A stretch of DNA of 64,000 nt, from contig NC_091052.1 of NCBI RefSeq assembly GCF_963966145.1, forward strand, positions 18,910,001 to 18,974,000. Direction: 5' to 3'. A program made the position numbers and the translations under genes. This DNA comes from Tenebrio molitor. Lineage: Eukaryota > Arthropoda > Insecta > Coleoptera > Tenebrionidae. Shown here piece by piece: positions 11,991-23,015 of this stretch (within the stretch, counting starts at the first letter, position 1; every line of letters starts with the position of its first letter). A model generated the notes under the pieces. It was not told the DNA's origin. It saw only the letters and a program-made list of their open reading frames with translations, and did not search any database.

Positions 11991-13263
11991 GTAGTGTATG
12001 AAATGCAACTTCTTCAACCAGGATATTGGACACTTCAAAAAATCAAGAACTGAAAAAGGGGATAGAATCCATTAAGATATCCCAATTTTTTTAGACACCC
12101 CAAAGAAACTGTAAGATCTGTAGACCACCAAAAATTGGCCATATGAAAAAATCGTTAAAAAATCACGGAAAAAGAGGCTAAAATCCCTCATTTTTAGACA
12201 AAATAAGACTATCCATATTTTTAGTCTTACAAATATTTTCAATTTAGAGTTCTTTTTTTACATCATCGATATTTAATGGTATTACTACTGTTTTGTTTCA
12301 TAATTAAACTAATTTCTTAGAATCATACTTGTATATCAATTTATTTATTTTATTATTAGCAGACTTTACATAGTTCACAATCAGTCATAATTATGTAATT
12401 CTTCGAGGAATAAATTAGCAACTTTTCTTGCAATATACATATTTATCTACTATTTTTGTAAAAGTTTACCACTTTTAAAACCAACTATCTTTTATTCCAT
12501 CTTTTAATCTGTCTATTTCAGTAATAATAGGTTTTGAATCTTCTTTCCATTTTTGTTTCTCTTCATTAGGAATATATGGAACTAATTTGTCCATTTATGT
12601 GTGAAAAGTTTTCAAGGATTAATTAATTAATTCTCTGCTTTATGCTCCGCATTACCAAATCCCTTTCTGTTTTTTAGTTTCTTTTTGTTGTCTCTTGTTC
12701 CTCCCAATTGTTCCCGCTGATTCCCATTTGTTCTCTGTTTGCCGACTGAATTTAGCCCTATATTTAGGGAATTTCTGGAAATACCTTTAGATCTGGAGGA
12801 ATCTGTTTTCATTGGTTTTTTATTTACAGCTGAATTGAGATACATATATAACGACAAAATTACGATTTCTCAGTTTGATTTACCTCGTATTTTTTTCAAA
12901 TTCCGTAACGTAAAATACATTGTATTACTCCTAATAATGATAGTTCTGGGGCAAAGAAGGATAAAAGAAGTAGAGCAATATCAGAAAATAATTAATGAAG
13001 AGGCTGAAAAGCAATGATTAATGATTATGAAGGAATAAATTAAATTTAAAAAAATATTTTATGTTTTTATACCTTGACAACGAGATATATTAAGTAGGCT
13101 ATAATGCCCTAGGGCGTATAAATCATAATGCCCGCTTATTACGCCCGCTCAAACAAGTCGTCATAGATACAAGCCACCGCAAACTAGGAAATTTAGCAAA
13201 ATCAAGTTCACAATTTATAATTTTTTTAAATATTCACAAATTCAAATGCAGTGAAACATAAAA
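11991..13263. other. No confirmed gene; small unplaced frames
   Basis: Three short frames can be drawn but not identified: minus 12475-12594 (39 aa, MDKLVPYIPNEEKQKW...), minus 12627-12857 (Ser/Lys/Asn-rich) and plus 12739-13017 (92 aa, Leu/Ile-rich middle then a charged helix). The first and third look more protein-like than chance, but nothing supports a function. At 13100-13150 a block of GCCCGCTTATTACGCCCGCT occurs again, inverted, near 19985-20030 ahead of another hairpin element. Confidence 0.35.
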
Positions 13264-13413
13264 CGTTGTATGCACCACGGGCATTACTCGATGTTTATGC
13301 TCTCGGGCAACTTAATAACTCTCGGGCCTGGCGGCCCTCGACCTTTTAAACTGGTTGCCCTCGAACATAAACATCTTCATAATGCCCTTGATACATAAAT
13401 AACTATTTTTAGT
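13264..13413. repeat. Hairpin element H3
   Basis: Arms of about 50 bp: TTGTATGCACCACGGGCATT, then GATGTTTATG, against CATAAACATC then AATGCCCTTGATACATAAAT, ending AACTATTTTT. The loop at about 13313-13345 is rich in CTCGGGCC / GGCCCTCG. Closely related to H4 in its tips. Confidence 0.65.
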
Positions 13414-13431
13414 TATAGAAACCAGAAATAC

Positions 13432-13617
13432 ATGAATACATTAGATGAAGGTATTAAATATACTATATTAAAAAAAAAATCTAAAGAAGCAATTTATTTT
13501 TATACTAAAAAAGAATTTAAAAAATCTAATATTAGAGAAGTAAATAGTAATAAAACAATCAGTTCTCCAGCACCAATTAAGATGGTGTACATGTACATAA
13601 TTACAAAGAAAATATAA
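13432..13617 (+). other. Unrecognised 61-aa Lys-rich frame
   Basis: MNTLDEGIKYTILKKKSKEA... is very Lys/Asn/Ile-rich, as expected for an AT-rich random frame. It starts right after H3. No domain or upstream signal is visible, so it is listed only as a possible small gene. Confidence 0.15.
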
Positions 13618-13710
13618 AGTGAACTGACTTGCCTTTGGGGCTTAGAGACAAAGCCTTTTCATGCAAGTGGCAGGGGTGTGACGATTGTAGCAGTCGACAA
13701 GCAAAACTTC

Positions 13711-13818
13711 TTCCTAAAACTGCACAAAATATAGTGAGACCTTAAGTTTATTCATTCTGGACTTTTCCTAAAACTGCACAAAATATAGTGAGACCTTAAG
13801 TTTATTCATTCTGGACTT
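13711..13818. repeat. Exact 54-bp tandem duplication
   Basis: Two identical 54-bp units (13711-13764 and 13765-13818) begin TTCCTAAAACTGCACAAAAT and end CATTCTGGACTT. Complete identity implies a recent event or homogenisation. The surrounding 13620-14400 has no gene. Confidence 0.85.
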
Positions 13819-14418
13819 GTATTAATTAAGCTCACTACTAGTACTTTTTGAAATAACAGATATTGTTAAATTACAATGTATATAAACTGAATAAAATAAT
13901 TTTTGTATAATCCTACCATTGAAATGGGCATTTTTTACATGGCATTCTATTTAAAAGCGTCTCCTTCAGACCATTAAATATGGAATCCAATGAGGTTTTT
14001 GTATGATTTTTCTTTTTCGAACAAAGGAATACTCGTATGATATTTAGAAGAGATTGCTTGCAATTCTACACACGTAAAACTAGTTAGCAAATGGTATAAA
14101 CTTAAAAAGCTGATAAGTCCAGTTAAAAACAAATTGGGGTTTGTAAGTTAGAATTATGTATGAAAAAAATTAATACAATTAGCATTTTATAACTGGAATT
14201 GGGTTTGTAGACTTTAATTTAATAATTTCTACCTCTTTCTAAAATATCTATGGTTTTGACTAACCAAGGCATTTCCAAGGATGAATGTAAATAGTTATTT
14301 GTACAACTAGTTATGAAAGTTATACTTTTTTTCATAAATTTGCATCAAGCAAATAAGTGAAAAAAGGAAACTTTCATAACGTGTTGTACACACTATTTTT
14401 TTGCAAATTTGGTTTATA

Positions 14419-14683
14419 AGGATTTATAAAAAATTACAAAAAAAAAAAAAATAGGTATGCTTTGACAATCATCTCCAATGGAATAAAATGATGCAAAAAA
14501 GTACTACTTTCACTACGATTTTTCGTGTAAAAAAGTGCTATTTTCACTACGATTTTGCGTGTAAAAAGTGCCACTTTCATTACGATATGCAAAAAAGGAT
14601 TTATGAAAAATTACAAAAAAAGTAGGTATGCTTTGACAATTATTTCCAAAGAAATGGAATAAAATGATGCAAAAAAGTACTAA
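14419..14683. repeat. Direct repeat, period about 179 bp, with inner 30-bp repeats
   Basis: The block GGTATGCTTTGACAAT followed by GGAATAAAATGATGCAAAAA occurs at about 14453-14501 and again at 14625-14676. Between them are three diverged units around TTTCACTACGATTTT...CGTGTAAAAA. Simple expansion, no coding sense. Confidence 0.65.
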
Positions 14684-14726
14684 TTTCACTTTCATGATGA
14701 TATGCAAAAAAAAACATGAGCACTAT

Positions 14727-15245
14727 TTCAGTGAACACGATGATGTATACCAACGTCTTTACCTTCTACTTTCCAACTGTGAAGATTTACCACAACAGTG
14801 TTCTAGATTAGTAGAAGAATTTATTTCTTACACTGAGAAAACAGTAATACCAATGGGAAGATATCGCTGAAACATACTGATGTGTAAAGCTGAAGAATAC
14901 GATTTTAATAAAGTAACACCAGTGTTGTTCAAGAAGTTGTGTCCTCTACTATTCACAGAACGTCTACTTAAAGCTAATTTCAGTAGGAAAACAAACACCA
15001 GCTTCAGTAGATAGCAATTTACTGTCTTGTTAACAATAATTCAGAAATCATTGCTGTGGAATGTTTTAATAGAAGCAAACTATCAAGTGTCTGAAAAGGT
15101 CTACACTAAAGTTCACTTACCTATGACAATCCATGACCTTCTACAAGAATATTATGTTGTTGCTTCTGCAAGCAATTATGAATGGGAAGTTCTTTCTTGT
15201 TCAAACTCGCTTAAATTAAGTGGCTTAGTTAGATACCTATTTTGA
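14727..15245 (+). pseudogene. Broken coding-like region, family unknown
   Basis: Protein-like text runs EHDDVYQRLYLLLSNCEDLP, then a stop, then KAEEYDFNKVTPVLFKKLCP, then after another break LLQEYYVVASASNYEWEVLS and SLKLSGLVRYLF. The amino-acid make-up (balanced, with Cys, Trp and Pro) is unlike the Lys/Asn/Ile frames nearby, which suggests a decayed gene or transposon protein read on the plus strand. At least two stops interrupt it. I do not recognise the family. Confidence 0.3.
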
Positions 15246-15410
15246 CGTGATTGTTTCAAATTCAAAATCTACTTTACTTTTTCTGAGTAAGATCTTTGAA
15301 TAAAACAAAATGTTTGCAATGATTACTACTAGTTTATATATTTTTGTCAAACTCCTTTATATTTAAATGTGATATCAAGCATGTACAAACAACACAAAAC
15401 TTCCGCAATA

Positions 15411-16873
15411 TTAATTTAAGTCCATATTATAATTTTCCAAAACTGCCAACAAGGAATACGCTCGTCGCAGTATCTAAAATATAACAAAATTGAAGAAGAT
15501 GATAAGGCTTGCAGCAATTAATAAGGCTACCATTGTAAATGTTACCACAGACACGTCAAAAATTTTTCCACACGTTACAATCATAGGTCGTTTTGCCCTT
15601 TCCATCAAAATAGCAAGATCTCTTTGCGATCTTATATCATATTCGTACCAATTTCCCATATAAATAGCTTGACTGATCGTATTACTCTACAAAACACAAT
15701 TATGGGAATACGAACGAAAAGTGTGAAATACATGAAAATATACTTCTTCATAAAGCTCTGTTCCAAAATGACAGTATAAGTAAATTTCACTGAGCATAGC
15801 AATAAGATACATGACCATTGCTAGAAAGTCGAAACTTAAAATTTCTACCTAAAACACTGCGGTTTCAAAACTGTTGAAGAAAAAAACCAGATACACACAA
15901 TTGTCAACTGCAAACAAGAGACGCACAACACCATTACACCTCCCACAAATTGGCTAAAAGCAACTTGCGAAAAGCACTCTTCGTATTCTTTGACAAAACT
16001 GGAATAAATGACAGTTTATAATTAGTAATTTCAAAAATTATTATAGTTCACATCAGTATGGCACTATGATGGTCAACGCAGTTTTTAATTTTAGCATGTA
16101 GAACTTTCCCTTTTTCCGAAGAGTTTGCTTCGTATTTTGTTGCAAGCTCTTTATCTGCATATTTCCCAAGATGCTGTAGAGTATCCTTAAGTATTTTAAT
16201 TTGACTGGTGGCTTGATAAGCAAGCCCTGCAATAAGCGGATCAACTGCTCCGCTTGTAAAAGCACCATAACCAACAGCTACAAGCGCAAAATTTGTCACT
16301 TTGATTTATCAAGCGCGAACATACGAGTATATTACCGAGAACCAGATATGTGTAGACGCAACAGATGTAAGATTTTGGAGCGGTTTGTGGGTCAAAAGGT
16401 AACCACAAATCAGTTGGAAATATGTGGTTTTTCCAAGATATGGGTCTGCTCGACCAACTGATAAATCCTGCTGTGACAGAGGCTAAAAAAAGTGCAGTGG
16501 TGTTGCGACACATCTTAATACACTTTTGTATAATTTCTTCGTGTTCAGGTCTCTTCACTGCAAATTTTGGAGAATCAAAATAATGAATGCACCGCTTTAT
16601 GCGTTCGCCATTTATCACGAATGGCCAAAATTTAGGGATGAAACATCCCAATTCTGCTATTAAAAACGCATTGTCAGCAAATTGGCGAAAACTCAGATTT
16701 TCTTGTAGAAATAAATTGAGACTCTCCAATATTGGCACCGGTACTATAAACAACAAGTACATAATATAAGTTCCCACTTTATATAAGCCCTTATGTTTGT
16801 CAGGTGGATATAAACCGAAAATTTTCATCCCCCATAAATTGACTTTGAAACTTTCTTCAATTACACTTGCCAT
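15411..16873 (-). CDS. Odorant receptor, 7tm_6 family (OR-B), six exons
   Basis: Exons on the minus strand: 16336-16873, 16052-16277, 15899-15998, 15744-15848, 15531-15686, 15411-15473. Introns are 49-58 bases, GT-AG, phases 1,2,0,0,0. The joined frame is 1188 bases, 395 aa, uninterrupted. Landmarks are FGLYPPDKHKGLYK near the N-terminus, PVPILESL in the second membrane segment region, GAVDPLIAGLAYQ in exon 2, FSQVAFSQFVGGVMVLCVSC in exon 3, and SNTISQAIYMGNWYEYDIRS and ILRRAYSLLAVL at the end, which are the usual C-terminal signatures of insect ORs. Closer to OR-C/OR-D than to OR-A. Expected to pair with Orco in olfactory neurons; ligand unknown. Confidence 0.9.
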
Positions 16874-16968
16874 TTTACAACTAACTGTGTTTCTAAGGTT
16901 GTTTCCCCCTGACTTTATACTTTAGCTTTTAAAAAAGTTAAGGCGTCCTCTTCATTAAATAAGAAAGC

Positions 16969-16987
16969 AATTAATTTTACATCAAAG
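16969..16987 (-). promoter_or_regulatory. Shared OR upstream motif (copy B)
   Basis: AATTAATTTTACATCAAAG, 96-114 bases upstream of the OR-B start, identical over 19 bases to the copy before OR-A. It is followed distally by CTAAAATTAAA, as in the other loci. Confidence 0.5.
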
Positions 16988-17504
16988 ATCTCTAGAGCTA
17001 AAATTAAAAAAGGTAACACGAAGGTTCTAGCTCGTTTACGTGTAAAATTTCTGTTCAAAGAAATTATTCCCTATTGCGTTAATCAAAAATTTAGTATTAT
17101 GATTTCTGATTCTGTTTGTATGTTGGATTTTTGTAGACATAATTTTTGTGAACAGAGTGTTGCGATCCTTGCAACTGGCACAGTGTATAACCAAATGTTG
17201 TTGTGTTTTGCTGATGCAATCTGTCTGCAACGAAAAATTAATTTTGCATAACACTGTTCACAAGTAGGTATAAATTATCCCTTTTGCAGAACCTCACTTA
17301 CACAAAATTCAAAATTCACATCCGTCGTATTTTCGGAATCCACTAGCAGATCGCAGAATCGAATACTTTTCTAAGCAATAAGTCAAGCATCGCATAGCAA
17401 TTGCTAAATAAGGTACAATTTGAATTGTCACATATTAAATAGTGATATCTCGTGTTAAAAATTTGCATTGTTTTTTTTTTGTAGTCGTGGAGAAAGTAAG
17501 TATA

Positions 17505-17605
17505 TTCTACTTGCATACAATGGCTATTATTCACTCGGATGATTCCAACACTCGCCTACGGCTTGTGTTGCAATTTTCATCCTCGCGAATAATAGCCATC
17601 ATTAT
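17505..17605. repeat. Hairpin element H5a
   Basis: Arms GGCTATTATTCACTCGGATG and, inverted, CATCCTCGCGAATAATAGCC, then an inner pair CCAACAC / GTGTTG around CGCCTACGGC. Its arms are unlike those of H3 or H4 although the general plan is the same. Confidence 0.55.
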
Positions 17606-17740
17606 ACGCTCATTGAAGATTGTAATTATTAACATTAAACGTCAAGGAATGTCACTAATGGCAGAACTGTTACAGCATTCCACCGTATGTCAGAAATCAA
17701 TTAAATTACTTCTTTTTACTTTGAGAGGCGACAGTAAAAA

Positions 17741-17873
17741 AATGTATGCATCTAGAGGATATTGTGGTTTTTTACCTGGAATGGTTTATACACCTCGCCT
17801 GAAGCTCAGTATACAAACTATCCTTTTCGATAAAAATCTTACACTTACATCCCTTGATGCATAAATAACTACT
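17741..17873. repeat. Hairpin element H5b
   Basis: Left arm starts TGTATGCATCTAGAGGATAT; the right arm ends ACATCCCTTGATGCATAAAT then AACTA. The arms pair over about 55 bp with several mismatches, around a loop CCTCGCCTGAAGCTCA. The right tip matches H3, H4 and H6. Confidence 0.6.
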
Positions 17874-17981
17874 AAGAATTTTTTTTCAAATAGGAATATA
17901 TCTCTCAAAACTTTTAATTTTAGACTTCATACGATTATTTCTACTAAATTACAACAACAATGATAATAATAATGAAAGCGT

Positions 17982-18064
17982 TGGATCAGTAAATTAAAGC
18001 AGTCTCGAGAGCGGTTAGTATTTGGATGGATGACGGTTAGGGGAAATCGCGCCCCGTTGCAACT
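17982..18064 (+). pseudogene. 5S rRNA-derived pseudogene (3' two-thirds)
   Basis: GGATCAGTAAATTAAAGCAG, followed by GCGGTTAGTATTTGGATGGA, TGACGG and CGTTGCAACTTT, follows the insect 5S rRNA sequence from the ATCACCGAAATTAAGCAGC region to the 3' end, including the order of internal promoter boxes. The first third is missing and many positions differ (for example TGACGG for GACCG), so it is not functional. It could be a retroposed 5S copy or the head of a SINE3-type element. Confidence 0.7.
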
Positions 18065-18650
18065 TTAATACTATAGTTTTACTATTGTCTGTAATCCGCA
18101 ACGTCGTATGAATAAACTTCAACTTGGATGTCTACACATATTAATATTATACCCTTAAAAAGGTAGGTGTATAGCAAAAACAAATTATAATATTAAATAA
18201 TGCTTTCAAAGAAATTATCATTACCTCATATAGGCTCCGCCATTTCTATTGAAACACCACCTGTTGGATTTGTCCTAAAATTTAGCAATGTGTAACATGT
18301 TCGGTTGGTTGTAAAACGGCTTTTAGTGAAAAATTTGAAGTTTTGACATTTTCTAGTTCCTAAAACGTCAAAGCAAATCACTGTCAAAATAAGTATGATA
18401 AATTGATAAATCAATAAACTAACTACACATTTGGCAATAAATTATTTATCTCGTCGACGCATCGTGCATTCTTAATATAATTTTTTAACGTCTGTCAAAA
18501 AAAGTGCAAGTTTTTTCATTCGTTTGCGTTCATAAAATATGTGATTTTTGAATCGGTCAAGAAGCGTTAAAAAAAGTGCCGTAGCGTGTCATTTTTTAAC
18601 GCAATTATAAAATGTTTCATTCATAATTAGTAGTTTTTTAACGAGTTCAT

Positions 18651-19259
18651 ATGTAAATTGGAATTTTTTTGGCATGAGAAATTACGCCAAAACGGCTAGA
18701 AATAGGCATGCACAATAATAAAAGTGGCCTTAAAATTAAATTTTACGTTCATATCTAGTGTCAGAAATGATAGTCGCCAATTAAAAAAATGAAATTTTTA
18801 ACATTTTTTTATTATCAATTTTGAAAAATTGCAGTAGGCGTATAAAACACAAAAAAAATGTCACTACAGCGCAAAAGATCGGCCAAAGCTTTAGGAATTT
18901 AACTAAAAAAATCAATTACTTATTTCCAATAGATCAGGAGTTATAATTTTTTTAATGAAGCCCTGCAACCCCGCTTTTTTTTTAAAAAGATGACATTGGT
19001 CAAAAATAATGACAGATAGGTGTTGACAAAAGGACATTCTAAACTTAAAATTTAACGTAGAATCGAAATTTGAAATCAAAATGGGGCCTTTCTATTTAAA
19101 AAAACAAAGATGGCGTTGATTTACGGTATTTCCGGAAGTGTCACCATTTTGAAAAAAACTTATTTGAACAGTCGATTATAGTCGGCTACCAATTTTTATA
19201 TTAATACAATATTTGGAAATCAGAAAGTTTCTAACGAACGGGCTACGTGAATCACTCTG
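18651..19259 (+). repeat. Solo arm of the inverted-repeat element at 48337-50139
   Basis: This stretch matches the right half of 48337-50139. It contains the GCCAAAACGGCTAGAAATAG region, the block around CATTTTGAAAAAAACTTATT and the terminal word GAACGGGCTACGTGAATCAC then TCTGT. Only one arm is present, so it is a truncated or deleted copy. Confidence 0.7.
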
Positions 19260-20094
19260 TATATAATAATTTAATATACATGTCAATAGAAATCTAAAAA
19301 TTTTACGCCTACGAGTCCTACCAGTACAAATGTGAGTAAGTTGTTTTTAGCGTGGTTAGTGTTCCTGCTGTAATGTGGAAGATAAAACCCAAGGAAAACT
19401 CAAAAAAATTAAATCAATGAACAAAGAAATTACAAAATCAAAGGATTGGAGCCAGTTTTGGAATCTTGAAGGATTTCGTCTCTCAGGTGTGATTGGATAA
19501 TTATGTAGACAGTAATATCAGATGTCTGGAAAAAAAAATTGGTATAATGGGGGTATGTGGGCAATGTGGGGTAAGATTATAAGGATTAAAGAAAATCAGG
19601 AGTTTCAGGAACTCAAAACTCATCATTGAATGAAGTGGGGAAAAGTTTAAGTAAAAAAATAATTATTTTGGTTTGTTTCAATGTACTTATACCGGGACAT
19701 TTTTTTAACATTGAACATAGCCCATACTTATTCCCTATGTTCAGTTTTAAAAACACAGGTCAATGCATGTATGTAATCACGTAACCAAGGTAACGAAAAT
19801 AAGTACTTGACAGATTAACAAAATGGTCAAGTTGTTTGAAGAAGAAATACACATAATGCAGTTATTCTATGCCAATCAGAGCATTAGAAATGTGCGTGAC
19901 AATCCAATGCAACACATGATAGACCAATTACATCAATCGGAACAATTTTTAACATTATTTCAAAATCTCTGATGTGATGAATAAAACAGGGCGTAATAAG
20001 AATAAGCGGGCGTAATGAATTCATAACGCCCTCATCAATTCATAATTGCAAAGATGCCAATTTTTTTTTTTAAGAACACGTATAGTGAAAAATA
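19260..20094. other. No gene recognised
   Basis: AT-rich DNA with no plausible frame. Near 19985-20030 GGGCGTAATAAGAATAAGCG and ATAACGCCC form a module that recurs, inverted, in front of H3 (13100-13150), so it appears to travel with this hairpin type. Confidence 0.5.
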
Positions 20095-20240
20095 AAATCT
20101 TGTATACACCACGGCGTCACCGAATGATTACGCCCATCGAACGATATCCATCTCTCGGGCTAAAGCCCTCGAGCTGGATTCATCGTTCTCCGGGCGTAAT
20201 CATCGTTGTAACGCCCTTGGTGCATAAATAGCTATTATTG
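20095..20240. repeat. Hairpin element H4
   Basis: Left arm CTTGTATACACCACGGCGTC then GATTACGCCCATCGAACGAT; the right arm ends TAACGCCCTTGGTGCATAAA then TAGCTATTATT. The loop holds CTCGGGCTAAAGCCCTCGAG. Related to H3 at tips and in the GGGCRT word. Confidence 0.65.
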
Positions 20241-20441
20241 CTTTCAACTGTCATAAATTTTGATTTTTCTCTTTTGTAAACTGCCTTCTAACTGCTCTAA
20301 AGCAAAAAATTGCAGATAACCAACCGTTGCCCTAGACAACACATTCAAAGTGACATTTCTCGAAAAATTTGTCAAAACTATCAAAAGGAAAAGCGAAATC
20401 ATTTTTAATAGATTTGGAAGCTTTGGGGCGTCGTTTCAAAC

Positions 20442-20600
20442 AATAAAAGTTTGTATGCAACTCGTTTCTGTGCAAATTGGGCTTTTCTAATTGCCCTCGA
20501 GGCCTTAAAATCCTCGCTGTGCTCGTATTTCAATCTGGCCTCTCAGGCAATTAGAAAAACCCAATTTACACAGAACCTCTTTGCATAAATAACTATTAAT
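20442..20600. repeat. Hairpin element H6
   Basis: Arms of about 65 bp, the best paired of the set. The left holds AATTGGGCTTTTCTAATTGC and GAGGCC; the right returns GGCCTCTCAGGCAATTAGAA and ends TTTGCATAAATAACTATTAA. The loop is CCTCGCTGTGCTCG. The upstream module (about 20380-20441) is homologous to the one next to H11. Confidence 0.7.
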
Positions 20601-20644
20601 AAACTACACTTGCTAAAATGCAATTTTTATTCAATTTTTCTTAT

Positions 20645-21360
20645 ACCGGGTGTAGAATTGGTTTACGAGACATAGGATTTTACATGTAAAAATAAGGAGA
20701 TCCAATTATTGGCTCCCCTAATAATTTTATGGCAAAATGGTTAAAATGAAAGTTAGAGAGAATTAAAAGTACTGTCTAATTCCACTCTTTGTTTTTTTCT
20801 ACATCTTGTGGTACTGAAAGAAAAGCAAGAAAGGAGTTAAGACAAAAATACTAAAAAGCAGTACTAGCAATGAAATTTGACTGCTAAAATTATTTGTCGG
20901 GTGGTTTCACTATTATTTAATTTTCTTTTGATCTGCCCTTCAAATGAACTCGTACAGGACTACAGGACGAATGAAAAGGTATCTTCCATTAAATGTTCAA
21001 ACTTCTCTCCAATTCTTCGAATTGTTTCTATGGCTGAAATTGGTCGGTCTGGGAAAACTGAAGCAAATGTTGCTTGGAAGTTTCTTAAAGAAGATCCTCC
21101 ATAATACTATTTAGAGAAAGAAATAAAATTTCATGCCTAGTAGTACTTTTTAGTATTTTTATGTTAACTTTTTTCTTGCCTTTCTTTCAGTACCACAAGT
21201 TGTTAGAATAAAACTAAGATTGAAATTAGACAGCAATTTTAATTCTCTCAAATTTTCATTTTAACTATTTTGCCATAAAATTGTTAGGAGAGCCAATAAT
21301 TGAAACTCTTTATTTTGACATGTAAAATCCTATGTCTCGTAAACCAATTCTACACCCGGT
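20645..21360. mobile_element. Non-autonomous element with about 220-bp inverted repeats
   Basis: The ends ACCGGGTGTAGAATTGGTTT and AAACCAATTCTACACCCGGT are perfect over 20 bp, and the inverted similarity runs on to TTTTTAGTATTTTT at about 20850 and 21150. The 250-base centre holds no recognisable protein. Confidence 0.75.
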
Positions 21361-21556
21361 ATATTACATTAATACTTATTACAATTTTTAAATTTTAGGA
21401 CACCACTAATTCCTACTTCTCTTGTAATATTATTGCTACTTGAAGTTTCCAAGTAAAACTTTCCGAAAACGGTTTGTAATTTTTGGTATCCTGAACTTTT
21501 GCTAAGATAGCAGAGCCCAAATCTTCGATATCTCGCATTGTCAGATTGGTGATTTC

Positions 21557-21717
21557 TAGACTTAGGCGGAAAATAGTTGGCGCTCCCCACCAGTCCGCTC
21601 CAGCGCCGCACCGCTATCTTTTTCGCTGCGAGCGTAAACCGTGGATCGAGCGCGCTGCACTGGATCGTGATGGTGGGAGGTATTCTTGTGGCTCTCACTA
21701 TTTTTCGCCTAGTCTAG
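21557..21717. mobile_element. MITE with TTAGGCG ends (copy 1)
   Basis: Bounded by TAGACTTAGGCGGAAAATAG and ACTATTTTTCGCCTAGTCTA. The interior contains the words GCGAGCGTAAACCGTGGATC and CACTGGATCGTGATGGTGGG. It has an inverted second copy at 38379-38549. Confidence 0.7.
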
Positions 21718-21999
21718 TGATTTCATTGCATCGAATTGCGCCAGTCACATCTACTCGTAGGTGCGCCGCTACGCCCACTAGTTGTTACAAACATTTATAA
21801 TGACCCCGTACCTAACCTACAATAATAATGTATTCTTCCTATGGGGAACTCAGAAATTTGACCTCTGTAGTGTAATACTTTTCATTAGAAGCAATTATGC
21901 AGAAATCATACACTTTTCGCTCAGGACTGTGGTGAGTTTAGATCTGCAAACAGTTTGCCGCGATCTGCGTCAACTTTGGAGCCGTGTAATGCACTTCAT

Positions 22000-22272
22000 T
22001 TTCAATGGCACCAGACATATCTACTTCAGATATTCATTCGCTAAATATTACAGAAATTATCAAAACATGAATAGCAAACTTACAACTGCTTATTTTTTAA
22101 CACTGAAGAGCTATCTTGCGCTATTTTTGCTGATCTGCGACTCGTCTTACACCACAGTGGAACCGCTTAAATATTGGATGATAATTTCGTTATTTCGCAT
22201 TTTTAAAGACTGTTTTCTACTTTGCGTTCGTACTGATGCTATTACGATACTGTTTTGCGTATCGTAATAGGA
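22000..22272 (+). repeat. Paralogous repeat block, copy A part 1
   Basis: Matches 46395-46960 (around ACACCACAGTGGAACCG) and, reversed, 47490-47560 (TTACGATACTGTTTTGCGTA). The Penelope-like element is inserted directly after it. The block resumes at about 30529 beyond the P2 element. Confidence 0.65.
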
Positions 22273-22478
22273 TGTGGAGTACTTTTGGTCCGGAATGAAT
22301 GAGACGGCTTGATGCTGATTTGAGTTTAATGTAACAATAATAACAATAACGATAACAAAAGATAACCATGAATGGGTGAATAACAAAATGGTGAACGGCG
22401 TGGTTGGTGGTGCCGTGGTTGAAGTTGATCGGCGAGAGAGTGAGTCTAAGGGATGCGACGTCTTTTATCCCTTCGGTT
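22273..22478 (+). repeat. Penelope-like element, left pseudo-LTR
   Basis: 206-bp direct repeat with 25841-26046. Contains AATAATAACAATAACGATAA and ATGAATGGGTGAATAACAAA. Expected to carry the promoter and, in many such elements, a ribozyme; no hammerhead core was found by eye. Confidence 0.85.
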
Positions 22479-22639
22479 TGGCTCCCCCTGGTGTCGACAC
22501 GTATGTGTTGTGGTGCGTCGATAGAGGTCGCCACAGTACTCCCCCCTCAGTGGCTGCGTTCTCTCGAAGATTTGAAGTTGAGCGTCGCGACGGCTGCATC
22601 GTGAAGGGACGCAGTCACGAAAGCAGATTGACGATTTCG

Positions 22640-22910
22640 TTGGCAGGCGTGTGTGAAGTGGTTCAGGCCCTGGTCGTTGACGAAGCTGAGGGACATGCCG
22701 AACCCGCGTGTGCGGAGTGGTTCAGGCCCTGCTTGTTGCGAGACGGAGGGACATGCCGAACCCGGTGTGATGGTTTTGTTGGCAGGCGTCTGCGAAATGG
22801 TTCAGGCCCTGGTCGTTGACGAAGCTGAGGGACATGCCGAACCCGCGTGTGCGAAGTGATTCAGGCCCTGCTTGTTGGCGAGACGAAGGGACGTGCCGAA
22901 CCTGGAGATG
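22640..22910 (+). repeat. Leader tandem repeat, about 58-bp half-units
   Basis: Four successive units contain GTGGTTCAGGCCCTG...GGACATGCCGAACC, alternating between a form with GTCGTTGACGAAGCTGAG and one with CTTGTTG.CGAGACG. It sits in the 5' leader of the Penelope-like element and is GC-rich compared with the window. Possibly structured RNA. Confidence 0.75.
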
Positions 22911-23015
22911 CAGCGTGCTGTCAAGGTTGATGCGACGGAGGTTGCGTCGATGTTGCTGTGATTCGGCCATACGAAGCGATCTGAAACAATAATCGAATGC
23001 AGGTTTTCACGGCCG

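Noticed and set aside
12475..13617. Possible viral or mitochondrial insertion from short Lys/Asn-rich frames
   Set aside because: No recognisable viral or mitochondrial protein, and the composition fits AT-rich chance frames.
16201..16769. Plus-strand frames opposite OR-B
   Set aside because: They overlap receptor exons antisense and have no features of their own.
13264..20600. CRISPR-like array suspected from spaced palindromes
   Set aside because: Spacing is irregular, arms differ between copies and the DNA is insect; these are hairpin transposable elements.
22376..22970. GC-rich open frames in the Penelope leader
   Set aside because: They follow the tandem repeat units and pseudo-LTR, differ between frames, and show no domain.
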